Shown here piece after piece: positions 18,294-24,905 of a stretch of DNA of 64,000 nucleotides. The position numbers and the translations under genes were made by a program. Each line of letters opens with the position of its first letter. Position 1 is the stretch's first letter. Under the pieces are notes generated by a model. It searched no databases, was not told the origin of the DNA, and was given only the letters and a program-made list of their open reading frames with translations. This DNA comes from Nitrospirillum viridazoti CBAmc (GTDB lineage: Bacteria; Pseudomonadota; Alphaproteobacteria; Azospirillales; Azospirillaceae): assembly GCF_000730165.1 (NCBI RefSeq), contig NZ_CP022110.1:2115501-2179500 (forward strand), in the 5' to 3' direction.

Positions 18294-19259
18294 TCACGCC
18301 GCCGAGCGGGCGGCCTGGGCCATGATGTCGTTGGCGGTGGGCACACGGCCCATGCCGGACTTCGCGCGCTTGGCCGCCATGGGCAGGATGGGGGCGGTGA
18401 TGGTGCCGCCCTCGGCCGCGCGGCGCACGCTGCGGGCCACCTTGCTGTAGGCGCCGGTCTCGATCTGGCGGATGCGTTCCTTGCTGACGCCGTAATGCTG
18501 GGCCAGCCGCTCCAGCGTCACCGGCTCGTCCGCCAGGTTGCGGGAAATGAAGATGTGGCGCTCACGGTCGCCCAGCGACTTCAGGGCGTCCAGCATCAGG
18601 CCCTTGCGCTGGCGCAGCTCACTGCCTTCGGCCAGACGGCTTTCCACCGATTCGGTGTCGTCCGCCAGCAGGTCCATGGCCTCCTGGTCATTATCCTCGC
18701 CCATGGAGACATTCAGGGAGGCGACGGGCGTCGCGAAGCGATGCTCCATTTCCCGCACTTCCTCCACCGTGGCGTCCATCTCCACCGCGATGCGCCCCGC
18801 CTCCTCGTCCGTCATCATGCGGTCGTGGACGCCCAGCCGGCGTTGGGCCTGGCGCAGGTTGAAGAACAGGCGCTTCAGGGCGGCGGTGTTGCCCCCCTTC
18901 AGCATGGACCAATTGTGCAGGACGTAGGACTGTACCTCCGCCCGGATCCACCACAGCGCATAGGTGGCGAGGCGGAAGCCGCGCGACGGGTCGAATCGCT
19001 GCACCGCCTTCACCAGGCCGATGTTGGCCTCCGACACCAGGTCGCCCACGGGCAGGCCGGACCGGGCATAACGGGAGGCGATCTTGATCGCCAGGCGCAT
19101 ATGGCTGTGCACCAGTTCGTCGGCGGCGCGCTGGTCCTGGTTGAGGGTCCAGCGGTTGGCAAGCTCAAGCTCTCGCTCGGGCGACAGCATGGGGTAGCGG
19201 TTGGCCTGGGCCGTGTAGGCCCGCAGCAGGTCGACCGACTCAGAAGAGAATGAACCCAT
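18294..19259 (-). CDS. rpoH: RNA polymerase sigma-32-type factor (RpoH)
   Basis: Alternative sigma factor of the heat-shock family, 321 residues from MGSFSSESVD. Region 2 (70-113) has the core-binding and -10 recognition helix (DPSRGFRLATYALWWI). The RpoH-specific box LKRLFFNLRQ is at about 128-137, and region 4 has the HTH LAQHYGVSKERIRQIE. The C-terminus is about 25 residues longer than E. coli RpoH and is basic/Ala-rich. The frame is open well upstream of the chosen start, but only the MGSFSSE start fits the family. Alphaproteobacteria often have several RpoH copies; which one this is cannot be told. Confidence 0.9.
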   Translation of the reverse strand: MGSFSSESVDLLRAYTAQANRYPMLSPERELELANRWTLNQDQRAADELVHSHMRLAIKIASRYARSGLPVGDLVSEANIGLVKAVQRFDPSRGFRLATYALWWIRAEVQSYVLHNWSMLKGGNTAALKRLFFNLRQAQRRLGVHDRMMTDEEAGRIAVEMDATVEEVREMEHRFATPVASLNVSMGEDNDQEAMDLLADDTESVESRLAEGSELRQRKGLMLDALKSLGDRERHIFISRNLADEPVTLERLAQHYGVSKERIRQIETGAYSKVARSVRRAAEGGTITAPILPMAAKRAKSGMGRVPTANDIMAQAARSAA

Positions 19260-19627
19260 CGCCCGTCCCCTTTCAGTACCGTCCTGGCCACATATCGGCG
19301 CCGGACTTGGCCCAGAGTAAGGTGGTGGGAGGCAACAAATCCGACGCGCCCCGTTCACCACGCTGTCATCTTTTGCCGGGACATCTAAAGATTGGGTTAA
19401 CAGCCTTGAACAAGCACGCGGCGTACCCAACGCCCTTTCCAACCGCCGCCGCGGCCGGATGGTTCCGGCGCGCTTGACGTCCGCGGGGCGGATCATCCCA
19501 GTGAATGTCATCATGCAAGCCTTGCCCGCCGTGCCCGGCTGCGGCAGCATCCCGGGATAAGCAATCACTAACCCCGGAGCCGGGCGCCTGAGGCGTCGCC
19601 GCCGGGGGCACCTTGGGAGATGAGAAG
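19260..19627. other. Divergent promoter region rpoH / crotonase gene
   Basis: A 368-bp region between divergent genes. On the minus strand, CTTGTT near 19409-19414 and CCCAATCT near 19389-19396 are 12 bp apart, loosely resembling a sigma-32 promoter, which would fit rpoH autoregulation; the match is weak. On the plus strand a GGGAG lies just before the crotonase ATG. A GC-rich stretch at 19570-19610 resembles one end of the dispersed repeat but is too short to call. Confidence 0.3.
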
Positions 19628-20377
19628 ATGAGTCAAGCCGCGGTCCTGGTGGAGGACGGGAACGGCGTCCGCACCCTGGTGCTGAACCGCCCGGAAAAGC
19701 GCAATGCCCTGACCGGCGCCATGTATTCGGCCCTGGCCGAGGCGCTGACCGGCGCCGCCACGGATGACGCCGTGGGCGCGGTGCTGATCCAGGGATCGGG
19801 CGGCAGCTTCACCGCCGGCAACGACCTGGCGGACTTCCTGGCCAGCCCCACGCTGTCGGCCGACACCCCGGTGATGCGCTTCCTGCACGCGCTGGCGACA
19901 TTCCCCAAGCCCGTGGTGGCGGCGGTGGAAGGCCACGCGGTGGGCGTGGGCACCACCCTGCTGATGCACTGCGACCTGGTCTACGCCGCCCCCACCGCCC
20001 ACTTCGCCATGCCGTTCGTCAGCCTGGGCCTGGTGCCGGAGGCGGGATCCAGCGTGCTGGCCGCCCGCCTGCTGGGCCACCCCCGCGCCGCCGCCATGCT
20101 GATGGCGGGTGAGGCGCTGACGGCCGACGCAGCGGAGGCGGCGGGCCTGATCAACGCCGTCATCCCGTCTGAAACACTGTATGAGCACGCGGCGGCCAAG
20201 GCGGCGGCGCTGGCGGCCAAGCCGCGCGCGGCCATGGCCAACACCAAGGCCCTGATGCGCCATGACACGCCCCAGGTGCTGGAGGCCATGGCGCGTGAGG
20301 CCACCCTCTTCGCCCAGGCGCTGACCAGCCCGGAGGCCAAGGCCGCCTTCCAGGCCTTCTTGTCCAAGGGCCGCTGA
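19628..20377 (+). CDS. Enoyl-CoA hydratase/isomerase family protein
   Basis: A crotonase-fold protein of 249 residues. The N-terminal LNRPEKRNALTGAMY and the oxyanion-hole segment SFTAGNDLADF are classic. In the usual hydratase pattern two glutamates act. Here the first site reads HAVGVGTTLLMHCD with no Glu, while LGLVPEAGSS keeps one. A single Glu in the PEAGSS context is typical of delta3,delta2-enoyl-CoA isomerases, so isomerase is at least as likely as hydratase. It starts at the second of two nearby methionines, behind GGGAGATGAG. No fatty-acid operon is adjacent. Confidence 0.85.
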   Translation: MSQAAVLVEDGNGVRTLVLNRPEKRNALTGAMYSALAEALTGAATDDAVGAVLIQGSGGSFTAGNDLADFLASPTLSADTPVMRFLHALATFPKPVVAAVEGHAVGVGTTLLMHCDLVYAAPTAHFAMPFVSLGLVPEAGSSVLAARLLGHPRAAAMLMAGEALTADAAEAAGLINAVIPSETLYEHAAAKAAALAAKPRAAMANTKALMRHDTPQVLEAMAREATLFAQALTSPEAKAAFQAFLSKGR

Positions 20378-20493
20378 TCGGAGACGCTGATGGGCGGTTC
20401 CGCCCGTGTCCCTGAGCGTCGGGGATGCGGGCGGGCCACGCCTCGGGGCACAGCCCGGCGGGCAACGTCGATCCTGTTCAGACCAGAAACACA

Positions 20494-20524
20494 AAAGCCG
20501 CGTCCGGTCGCCCGTCGCGGCTTT
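20494..20524 (-). terminator. Terminator of tRNA-Val
   Basis: On the minus strand AAAGCCGCG/CGCGGCTTT arms enclose a 13-nt loop and are followed by TGTGTTTC, about 30 nt after the tRNA 3' CCA. Confidence 0.75.
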
Positions 20525-20550
20525 AACATACTGATTTTTCTGGGGAAGGA

Positions 20551-20625
20551 TGGTGGGCGCGACAGGGATTGAACCTGTGACCCCTACCATGTCAAGGTAG
20601 TGCTCTCCCGCTGAGCTACGCGCCC
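20551..20625 (-). tRNA. tRNA-Val (GAC anticodon)
   Basis: A 75-nt cloverleaf on the minus strand. The acceptor arms GGGCGCG/CGCGCCC pair fully; the D arm is AGCTCAGCGGGAGAGC; the anticodon arm CTACC-TTGACAT-GGTAG gives anticodon GAC; the T arm has GGTTCAATCC. CCA is encoded. Decodes GUC (and GUU) valine codons. It has its own promoter and terminator. Confidence 0.97.
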
Positions 20626-20686
20626 ATCCTTCGAAATCCACCGATTTTTGCGGGGCCCCGTTACCGGGGTCATCGGCGTGGGCGGC

Positions 20687-20715
20687 TGTGTAGCATCGCC
20701 CGAACCGGCTGGCAA
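20687..20715 (-). promoter_or_regulatory. Promoter of tRNA-Val
   Basis: On the minus strand TTGCCA, 17 bp, TACACA. The distance to the tRNA 5' end leaves a leader of about 55 nt for 5' processing, normal for a monocistronic tRNA. Confidence 0.55.
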
Positions 20716-20969
20716 CCCTTCTGTTTCATCAAATCGAAAATTTTCTTCCCCCTGCCGCTGATGGGCGCGACGGCGCGGGGGAATGAAGCGTTCCAGTGGA
20801 GCGGTGGGGTTCACCTTCGCCGGCGGCGGGGGCGATACCGGCGACCGGGGCGGCTCACCGGCCGCATGAGGGCCGGGGCCCGAAAACAGTCCGCGTCGCT
20901 TGGGGCGCAGGGTAGTCGGGTAGTTGGGCCTCCACCCAGCGGACGTCGGCGGGAGGGCCCGAGACCCGG
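20716..20969. other. Intergenic, nothing recognised
   Basis: A 254-bp GC-rich stretch between the tRNA promoter and the sRNA terminator. I see no open frame with coding character, no RNA fold of note and no repeat. Confidence 0.4.
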
Positions 20970-21068
20970 AAATAAAGAAGGCCGCGCCAATAGGCGCGGC
21001 CTTGAGTTTAGGGAGGAAACGCCCAAGAAGTGCGTTACGACAGAACCACAATCGCGGCCATGTCGCAC
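20970..21068 (-). ncRNA. Candidate trans-acting sRNA, alpha-r8/MmgR-like
   Basis: An orphan terminator and a promoter frame a transcript of about 95-99 nt with no open frame. The 5' part folds as AGTGCGACA with TGTCG-bulge-CACT (3' arm 21042 to 21029). A single-stranded linker contains UUUCCUCCCU (21019 to 21010), complementary to Shine-Dalgarno sequences. The 3' hairpin AAGGCCGCGCC/GGCGCGGCCTT has a UAUU loop and is followed by CUUUAUUU. From memory, this ten-base motif is the invariant core of alpha-r8 sRNAs, whose S. meliloti member MmgR limits polyhydroxybutyrate accumulation. The family assignment is inference from motif, size and architecture. Confidence 0.65.
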
Positions 21069-21102
21069 TGCACAATATGCCGATCAGGACCCGCTTGATC
21101 AA
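21061..21102 (-). promoter_or_regulatory. Promoter of the candidate sRNA with overlapping PhaR-like site
   Basis: On the minus strand TTGATC (within palindrome CTTGATCAAG), 17 bp, CATATT. The sequence TTGTGCAGTGCGACA (21075 to 21061) overlaps the -10 and the predicted start and fits TTGTGCnnnGCrACA. Its TGCnnnGC core resembles PhaR/AniA operators of phasin and PHB genes. Its position suggests repression. Confidence 0.5.
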
Positions 21103-21183
21103 GCGGAAAATGCATCTTGGCCGAAGAATCTTGATTATTCAGGCTATTGCCTCTGGCCGCTGAAAATCGGCTTACCCCGACCG

Positions 21184-21198
21184 TTGTGCGACGCAACA
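21184..21198 (+). promoter_or_regulatory. Second PhaR-like site
   Basis: TTGTGCGACGCAACA matches the site over the sRNA start at 12 of 15 positions, all but one of the differences lying in the central three bases. It is about 115 bp upstream of the sRNA promoter and 80 bp before the glk operator, so it could serve either. Confidence 0.4.
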
Positions 21199-21277
21199 CA
21201 TTGATTCAAGAGAAAATCGTGTAATTGCGTTACATCGCAGGAGGGCTCGGTGCCCCAATTTTCTTACACCAATGATA

Positions 21278-21368
21278 TTGACAGCGCTGTCTCCGCCACG
21301 CTCTAAGTCGGATGCGAAAACGCGCGTGGGCGGGGTTTCCCCCCGGGCGCACACCCTATCTGTATAAT
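21278..21368 (+). promoter_or_regulatory. glk upstream region with LacI-type operator
   Basis: TTGACA at 21278-21283 overlaps the perfect 12-bp palindrome GACAGCGCTGTC (21280-21291), whose central CG and TGACA half-site are typical of LacI/GalR-family operators. TCTAAG lies 18 bp after TTGACA. A consensus TATAAT is also present at 21363-21368 but without a good -35. A regulator binding the palindrome would block the -35. No LacI-type gene is in the window. Confidence 0.45.
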
Positions 21369-21448
21369 GGGGTACGCACCCCGGCGGCCGGGCATAAGGC
21401 CGCCGGGTCGTTGGAACGGGAAGGAAACGGAAAAGGAAGGCGTCACCC

Positions 21449-22444
21449 ATGCAGGGCCTCTCGCTTTTGGCGGACATCGGCGGCACCAACGCCCGGTTTG
21501 CCCTCTCCGAGTCCTCGGAAACGGCGCCGCACGACGCCCACGCCGCCAGCATCTCGGGCGTGCGCATCCTGCCCTGCGCCGACTATCCCTCACTGGAAGC
21601 AGCGGCGGAGGCCTATCTGGCGCTGGAAGCGCCGGGCGCCCGGCCCAAGCAGGCCGCCATCGCCCTGGCGGGCCCCGTGACCGGCGACCGCATCCGCATG
21701 ACCAACCTGCCGTGGGAATTCTCGATCGACGGCGTGCGCCGCTCGCTGTCGCTGGACCGGCTGGAGGTGGTCAACGACTTCACCGCCGTCGCCCTGTCCA
21801 TTCCCGCCCTGGGCCCCGACGACCGGGCGCAGGTGGGGGACGGTGCGCCCGTGGCGGACGCGCCCATCGCCGTCCTGGGCCCGGGCAGCGGCCTGGGCGT
21901 CTCATCCCTGATCCCGCGCAAGCGCAGCAACGGCCAGCCCGGCTGGACCGCGCTGGCAACGGAAGGCGGCCACGTCACCATGGCCCCGGTGAATGACCGG
22001 GAGTCGGCCATCCTGGCAGTGCTGCGCAAGCAGTTCGACCATGTGTCGGCGGAGCGCGTGCTGTCCGGCCCCGGCCTGGTGAACCTGTATGAGGCCGTGT
22101 GCCTGGCCGATGGCAAGGAGCCGGCGCGCCTGACCGCCGCCCAGGTCACGGCGGCCGCCACCACCCACGCCGGCGATCCGGCCTGTATCGAGGCGCTGGA
22201 GACCTTCTGCGGCATGCTGGGCACCGTGGCCGGCAACCTGGCCCTGTCCATCGGCGCACGCGGCGGCGTTTACATCGCCGGCGGCATTGCGCCGCGCATC
22301 CTGTCCTTCTTCACCCATAGCCGCTTCCGCAAGCGTTTCGTGGAAAAGGGCCGCATGCGCGACTATCTGGGCCCCATCCCCACCTACGTGGTGACCCATC
22401 CGCTGCCCGCCTTCCTGGGCCTGACGGCCAAGCTGGACGGCTAA
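21449..22444 (+). CDS. glk: Glucokinase
   Basis: ROK-unrelated, E. coli Glk-type glucokinase that phosphorylates glucose at C6 with ATP. It has 331 residues. The phosphate-1 motif LLADIGGTNARFAL is at the N-terminus, the catalytic-Asp segment VVNDFTAVA around residue 110, the adenosine/Gly-rich GPGSGLGVS follows, and the C-terminal region has IAGGIAPRI. It is preceded by a LacI-like operator. Its natural terminator downstream has been split by an IS1182 insertion, so transcription may run toward the element. Confidence 0.95.
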   Translation: MQGLSLLADIGGTNARFALSESSETAPHDAHAASISGVRILPCADYPSLEAAAEAYLALEAPGARPKQAAIALAGPVTGDRIRMTNLPWEFSIDGVRRSLSLDRLEVVNDFTAVALSIPALGPDDRAQVGDGAPVADAPIAVLGPGSGLGVSSLIPRKRSNGQPGWTALATEGGHVTMAPVNDRESAILAVLRKQFDHVSAERVLSGPGLVNLYEAVCLADGKEPARLTAAQVTAAATTHAGDPACIEALETFCGMLGTVAGNLALSIGARGGVYIAGGIAPRILSFFTHSRFRKRFVEKGRMRDYLGPIPTYVVTHPLPAFLGLTAKLDG

Positions 22445-22452
22445 AGAGAAAA

Positions 22453-22477
22453 GAGCGCCGCGGGCCCCGCGGCGCTC
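22453..22477 (+). repeat. Left copy of 25-bp target duplication (terminator hairpin)
   Basis: An 11-bp perfect stem GAGCGCCGCGG/CCGCGGCGCTC with a GCC loop. An identical copy is found at the other end of the IS. Joining the outer flanks rebuilds a bidirectional terminator with A-rich and T-rich sides (AAAGAGAAAA before, TTTTCTTTT after). This copy is followed directly by the IS end, so glk lost its U-tract. Confidence 0.8.
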
Positions 22478-22489
22478 CAGACTGCTGAC

Positions 22490-22522
22490 AAACCCCGTCG
22501 ATTTTCGGCGGGGTTTGGTTTT
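22490..22522 (+). terminator. Inward-reading terminator at left IS end
   Basis: Arms AAACCCCGTCGA/TCGGCGGGGTTT around a TTT loop, followed by GGTTTT. It would stop transcripts entering from glk and also lies just past the transposase stop. Confidence 0.65.
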
Positions 22523-22531
22523 GTGCGGTTT

Positions 22532-23989
22532 TCAGATGGCAGCAGGGTGGAAGAGGCGGAAGGCGGCCAGGAGTTCGCTGATTAAGCAGTTGAGCGCGTG
22601 GATGAAGCGCTTGCGGTTAGGTCCGAGGCCGTCTGTCCCACGCCAGCGGGCCAGGATGGTTGCAATCTTCTTGATGTTCTGGGCAGCGGCGGCAAGCAGG
22701 CACTGTTCGGTGACCTTGGCGAGGCCACGCAGGCGGGCGTAGCGGTGGCCATGAAGCTGCTTGGCGTCGGCAAAGCTGCGCTCGACCGTCTCCTTGCGCC
22801 TGGCATAGACCTTCTTGCCCCAGGGTGTCTGGCGGTTCTCGTGGATGTGGTCCTTGGCGTCCTGCCAGACATGGCGGGTGACGACCTTGGTATGGTTGGC
22901 GCTGCTGGTGCAGGAGGCCAGCAAAGGGCATGTGCGGCAGAGGGCCGGGTCGCTCTTGTACTCGCGGTAGCCTTCCCGGTTGGTGGTGGCGTAGCGCAAC
23001 TCCTGGCCTTCAGGGCAGCGGTAGACATCAACCTCCCGGTCGTACTTGAAGTCCCGCTTGCGTAGATACCCTTGGCGATGGGTGGGCCGGCTGTAGCCGA
23101 TCACGCCCTCGATGCCCCTGTCCTCCAGGCCCTTGGCGATGCCGGCGGTGGAGTAACCCGCGTCCAGCCCGACGTACCGCACATCCAGATCGAAGCGTTG
23201 CCGCTGCCGGTCCAACCGGGCCAGGTAGGGAATGCTGTCATGCACGTTGCCAGGCGTCACGAAGCTGTCGGTGATGATGGCGTGGCGGCTGTCCACCGTC
23301 CGATGGTCCAGGTAGAAGAAGCCCTTGGGTTTGCCGTCCCGCACCATGTAGCCGGCATCCGGATCGGTACGGCTGATCTTGGTCTCCTTGACCTCCGGCT
23401 CCCGCTCCTTCGCCTTCAGCGGCCCCTTGCCGTGCGCCGCCCGATCCGCGTCGATCGCCTGGTCCAGCGCGTCCAGATAGTCTGCCCGCGACTTCGCCGC
23501 CATCGCCAGGTCGTACTTGTTCTTGTTGGCGTTGGCCTTCAGGTGCGTGCTGTCCGTGTACAGCACCATCCCGTCAACCAGCCCAGCCCGCACCGCCTGA
23601 AGCACGATCTCATCGAAGATGTCCTGATAGACCGTGCTGTCCCGGAACCGACGACGCCGGTTCTGGCTCAAGGTCGAGGCGTCCGCCACCTTGTCCGTCA
23701 GCCGAAGCCCCAGGAACCAGCGGTACGCAACGTTCACTTCAACTTCCCGCATCAGCTGACGCTCCGAGCGGATGCCGAACAGATAGCCGATGAACAGCGT
23801 CTTGAACAAAACCACCGGGTCCAGTGCTGGACGCCCGTTGTCTGGGCAATAAAGGGGCGCCACCCGATCCCGGATGAAGGTGAAGTCCAGCGCTGCGTCG
23901 ATCTTCCGCAGCAGGTGGTCCGACGGAACCAGCGACGTGATCGTCACCATCTCCAGTTCCGTCTGTGAGGGCGTCGGCGGCTTCAGCAT
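22532..23989 (-). CDS. IS1182 family transposase
   Basis: A DDE transposase of 485 residues, full length. The N-terminal DUF772-type region (LVPSDHLLRKIDAALDF, then DNGRPALDPVVLFKTLFIGY) precedes the catalytic region with YTDSTHLKANANKN, then DAGYSTAGIAKGLEDRGI, and a C-terminal glutamate segment VERSFADAKQLHGHRYARLRG. A Cys-rich stretch (CRTCPLLASC) lies between. The ATG is only about 15 nt from the foot of a hairpin at the right end of the element and has no clear Shine-Dalgarno, which fits low expression. Confidence 0.92.
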   Translation of the reverse strand: MLKPPTPSQTELEMVTITSLVPSDHLLRKIDAALDFTFIRDRVAPLYCPDNGRPALDPVVLFKTLFIGYLFGIRSERQLMREVEVNVAYRWFLGLRLTDKVADASTLSQNRRRRFRDSTVYQDIFDEIVLQAVRAGLVDGMVLYTDSTHLKANANKNKYDLAMAAKSRADYLDALDQAIDADRAAHGKGPLKAKEREPEVKETKISRTDPDAGYMVRDGKPKGFFYLDHRTVDSRHAIITDSFVTPGNVHDSIPYLARLDRQRQRFDLDVRYVGLDAGYSTAGIAKGLEDRGIEGVIGYSRPTHRQGYLRKRDFKYDREVDVYRCPEGQELRYATTNREGYREYKSDPALCRTCPLLASCTSSANHTKVVTRHVWQDAKDHIHENRQTPWGKKVYARRKETVERSFADAKQLHGHRYARLRGLAKVTEQCLLAAAAQNIKKIATILARWRGTDGLGPNRKRFIHALNCLISELLAAFRLFHPAAI

Positions 23990-24003
23990 AAAGACATTGA
24001 ATC

Positions 24004-24031
24004 AAAAGCCCCCGCCATAGGCGAGGGCTTT
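24004..24031 (-). terminator. Inward-reading hairpin at right IS end
   Basis: On the minus strand AAAGCCCTCGCC/GGCGGGGGCTTT with a TAT loop, followed by TGATTC. It would stop read-through from ubiX before it reaches the transposase start 15 nt further on. Confidence 0.55.
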
Positions 24032-24043
24032 GTCAGCAGTCTG

Positions 24044-24068
24044 GAGCGCCGCGGGCCCCGCGGCGCTC
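24044..24068 (+). repeat. Right copy of 25-bp target duplication (terminator hairpin)
   Basis: Identical to the left copy. It keeps its T-rich side only on the plus strand (TTTTCTTTT), so it now terminates transcripts leaving the IS rather than those of ubiX, which runs on the minus strand. Confidence 0.8.
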
Positions 24069-24094
24069 TTTTCTTTTGAGCTCCGGGAGTCCTC

Positions 24095-24691
24095 TCACCC
24101 GATCTCGGTATCCTCGGGCGGCGCTTCGCCCCAGCGGCGCAGGCGGCCGCCGTCGATGTCGAACAGGTCCAGGATGCGGCCGACGGTATGGTCCACCAGC
24201 TCGTCCACGCTGGCCGGCCGGATGTACATGGCCGGCACCGGCGGGGCGATGATGGCCCCCATCTCGGCCAGGGCCGTCAGGGTGCGCAGATGGCCCAGGT
24301 GCAGGGGCGTCTCGCGCACCATCAGCACCAGGCGCCGCCGTTCCTTCAGCACCACGTCCGCCGCCCGCGTCAGCAGGCTGGAGGTCACGCCGGTGGCGAT
24401 CTCGCTCATGGTGCGGATGGAACAGGGCGCGATGACCATGCCCAGGGTGCGGAAGCTGCCACTGGAGATGGCGGCGCCCACGTCGGCAACGGCGTGGTTG
24501 ACGTCCGCCAGGGCCCGCACGTCTGCGGGCTTCATATCCGTCTCATGCGCCAGCGTCATCTCCGCCGACCGGCTCATCACCAGGTGGGTCTCGATGGGCA
24601 GGGGGCGCAGCGTTTCCAGCAGGCGCACGCCGTATCGCACGCCGGAGGCGCCGCTGATGCCGACGATGAGGCGGGAGGGGGCGTTGGTCAT
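24095..24691 (-). CDS. ubiX: Flavin prenyltransferase UbiX
   Basis: Makes prenylated FMN, the cofactor for UbiD-type decarboxylases in ubiquinone synthesis. It has 198 residues from MTNAPSRLIVGISGASG; the frame extends upstream but the flavin-binding VGISGASGVRYG must lie near the N-terminus. SGSFRTLGMVIAPCS contains the prenyl-substrate serine segment, and RLVLMVRETPLHLGHL and the Pro-rich PPVPAMYIRPAS are family hallmarks. A ubiD gene is not adjacent. Its downstream terminator has been interrupted by the IS. Confidence 0.93.
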   Translation of the reverse strand: MTNAPSRLIVGISGASGVRYGVRLLETLRPLPIETHLVMSRSAEMTLAHETDMKPADVRALADVNHAVADVGAAISSGSFRTLGMVIAPCSIRTMSEIATGVTSSLLTRAADVVLKERRRLVLMVRETPLHLGHLRTLTALAEMGAIIAPPVPAMYIRPASVDELVDHTVGRILDLFDIDGGRLRRWGEAPPEDTEIG

Positions 24692-24905
24692 GATGCTGGG
24701 ATGTAGCGCCGCGCCGGCGCCGCCGTCCACCGGAATTGTTTTTGGATGAAACGACGCCGCCCGGTACGAACCCACCATTATTTCCCGATCGCGAAGGGTC
24801 ATGTCACAACAGCGGGCTAAAAGCGGCACCGTCGCGGACCTATGTTCATGGGCGTGCCGTTAACCATGGCCTCTCAAGCCATCCCCAGAAGGAACGGGTT
24901 CGACC

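Larger units (their letters stand above)
22478..24043 (-). mobile_element. IS1182-family insertion sequence, intact
   Basis: A 1566-bp element with perfect 15-bp terminal inverted repeats CAGACTGCTGACAAA, one transposase gene, and a 25-bp direct duplication of a palindromic terminator on either side. IS1182-family members are known to favour palindromic targets and to give long duplications. The ends, reading frame and duplications are all intact, implying a recent and possibly active insertion. Confidence 0.88.

Noticed and set aside
19387..19414. Sigma-32 promoter of rpoH
   Set aside because: CTTGTT and CCCAATCT are present, but the spacing and hexamers deviate from the alphaproteobacterial consensus; not strong enough to list as a promoter.
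20584..21102. 172-codon open frame on the minus strand through tRNA-Val promoter and sRNA
   Set aside because: It crosses a tRNA, its promoter and a terminator hairpin and has no domain.
21363..21368. TATAAT as the main glk promoter
   Set aside because: The -10 is perfect but nothing at -35 resembles the consensus (a C-run); I note it but prefer the TTGACA/TCTAAG pair with the operator.
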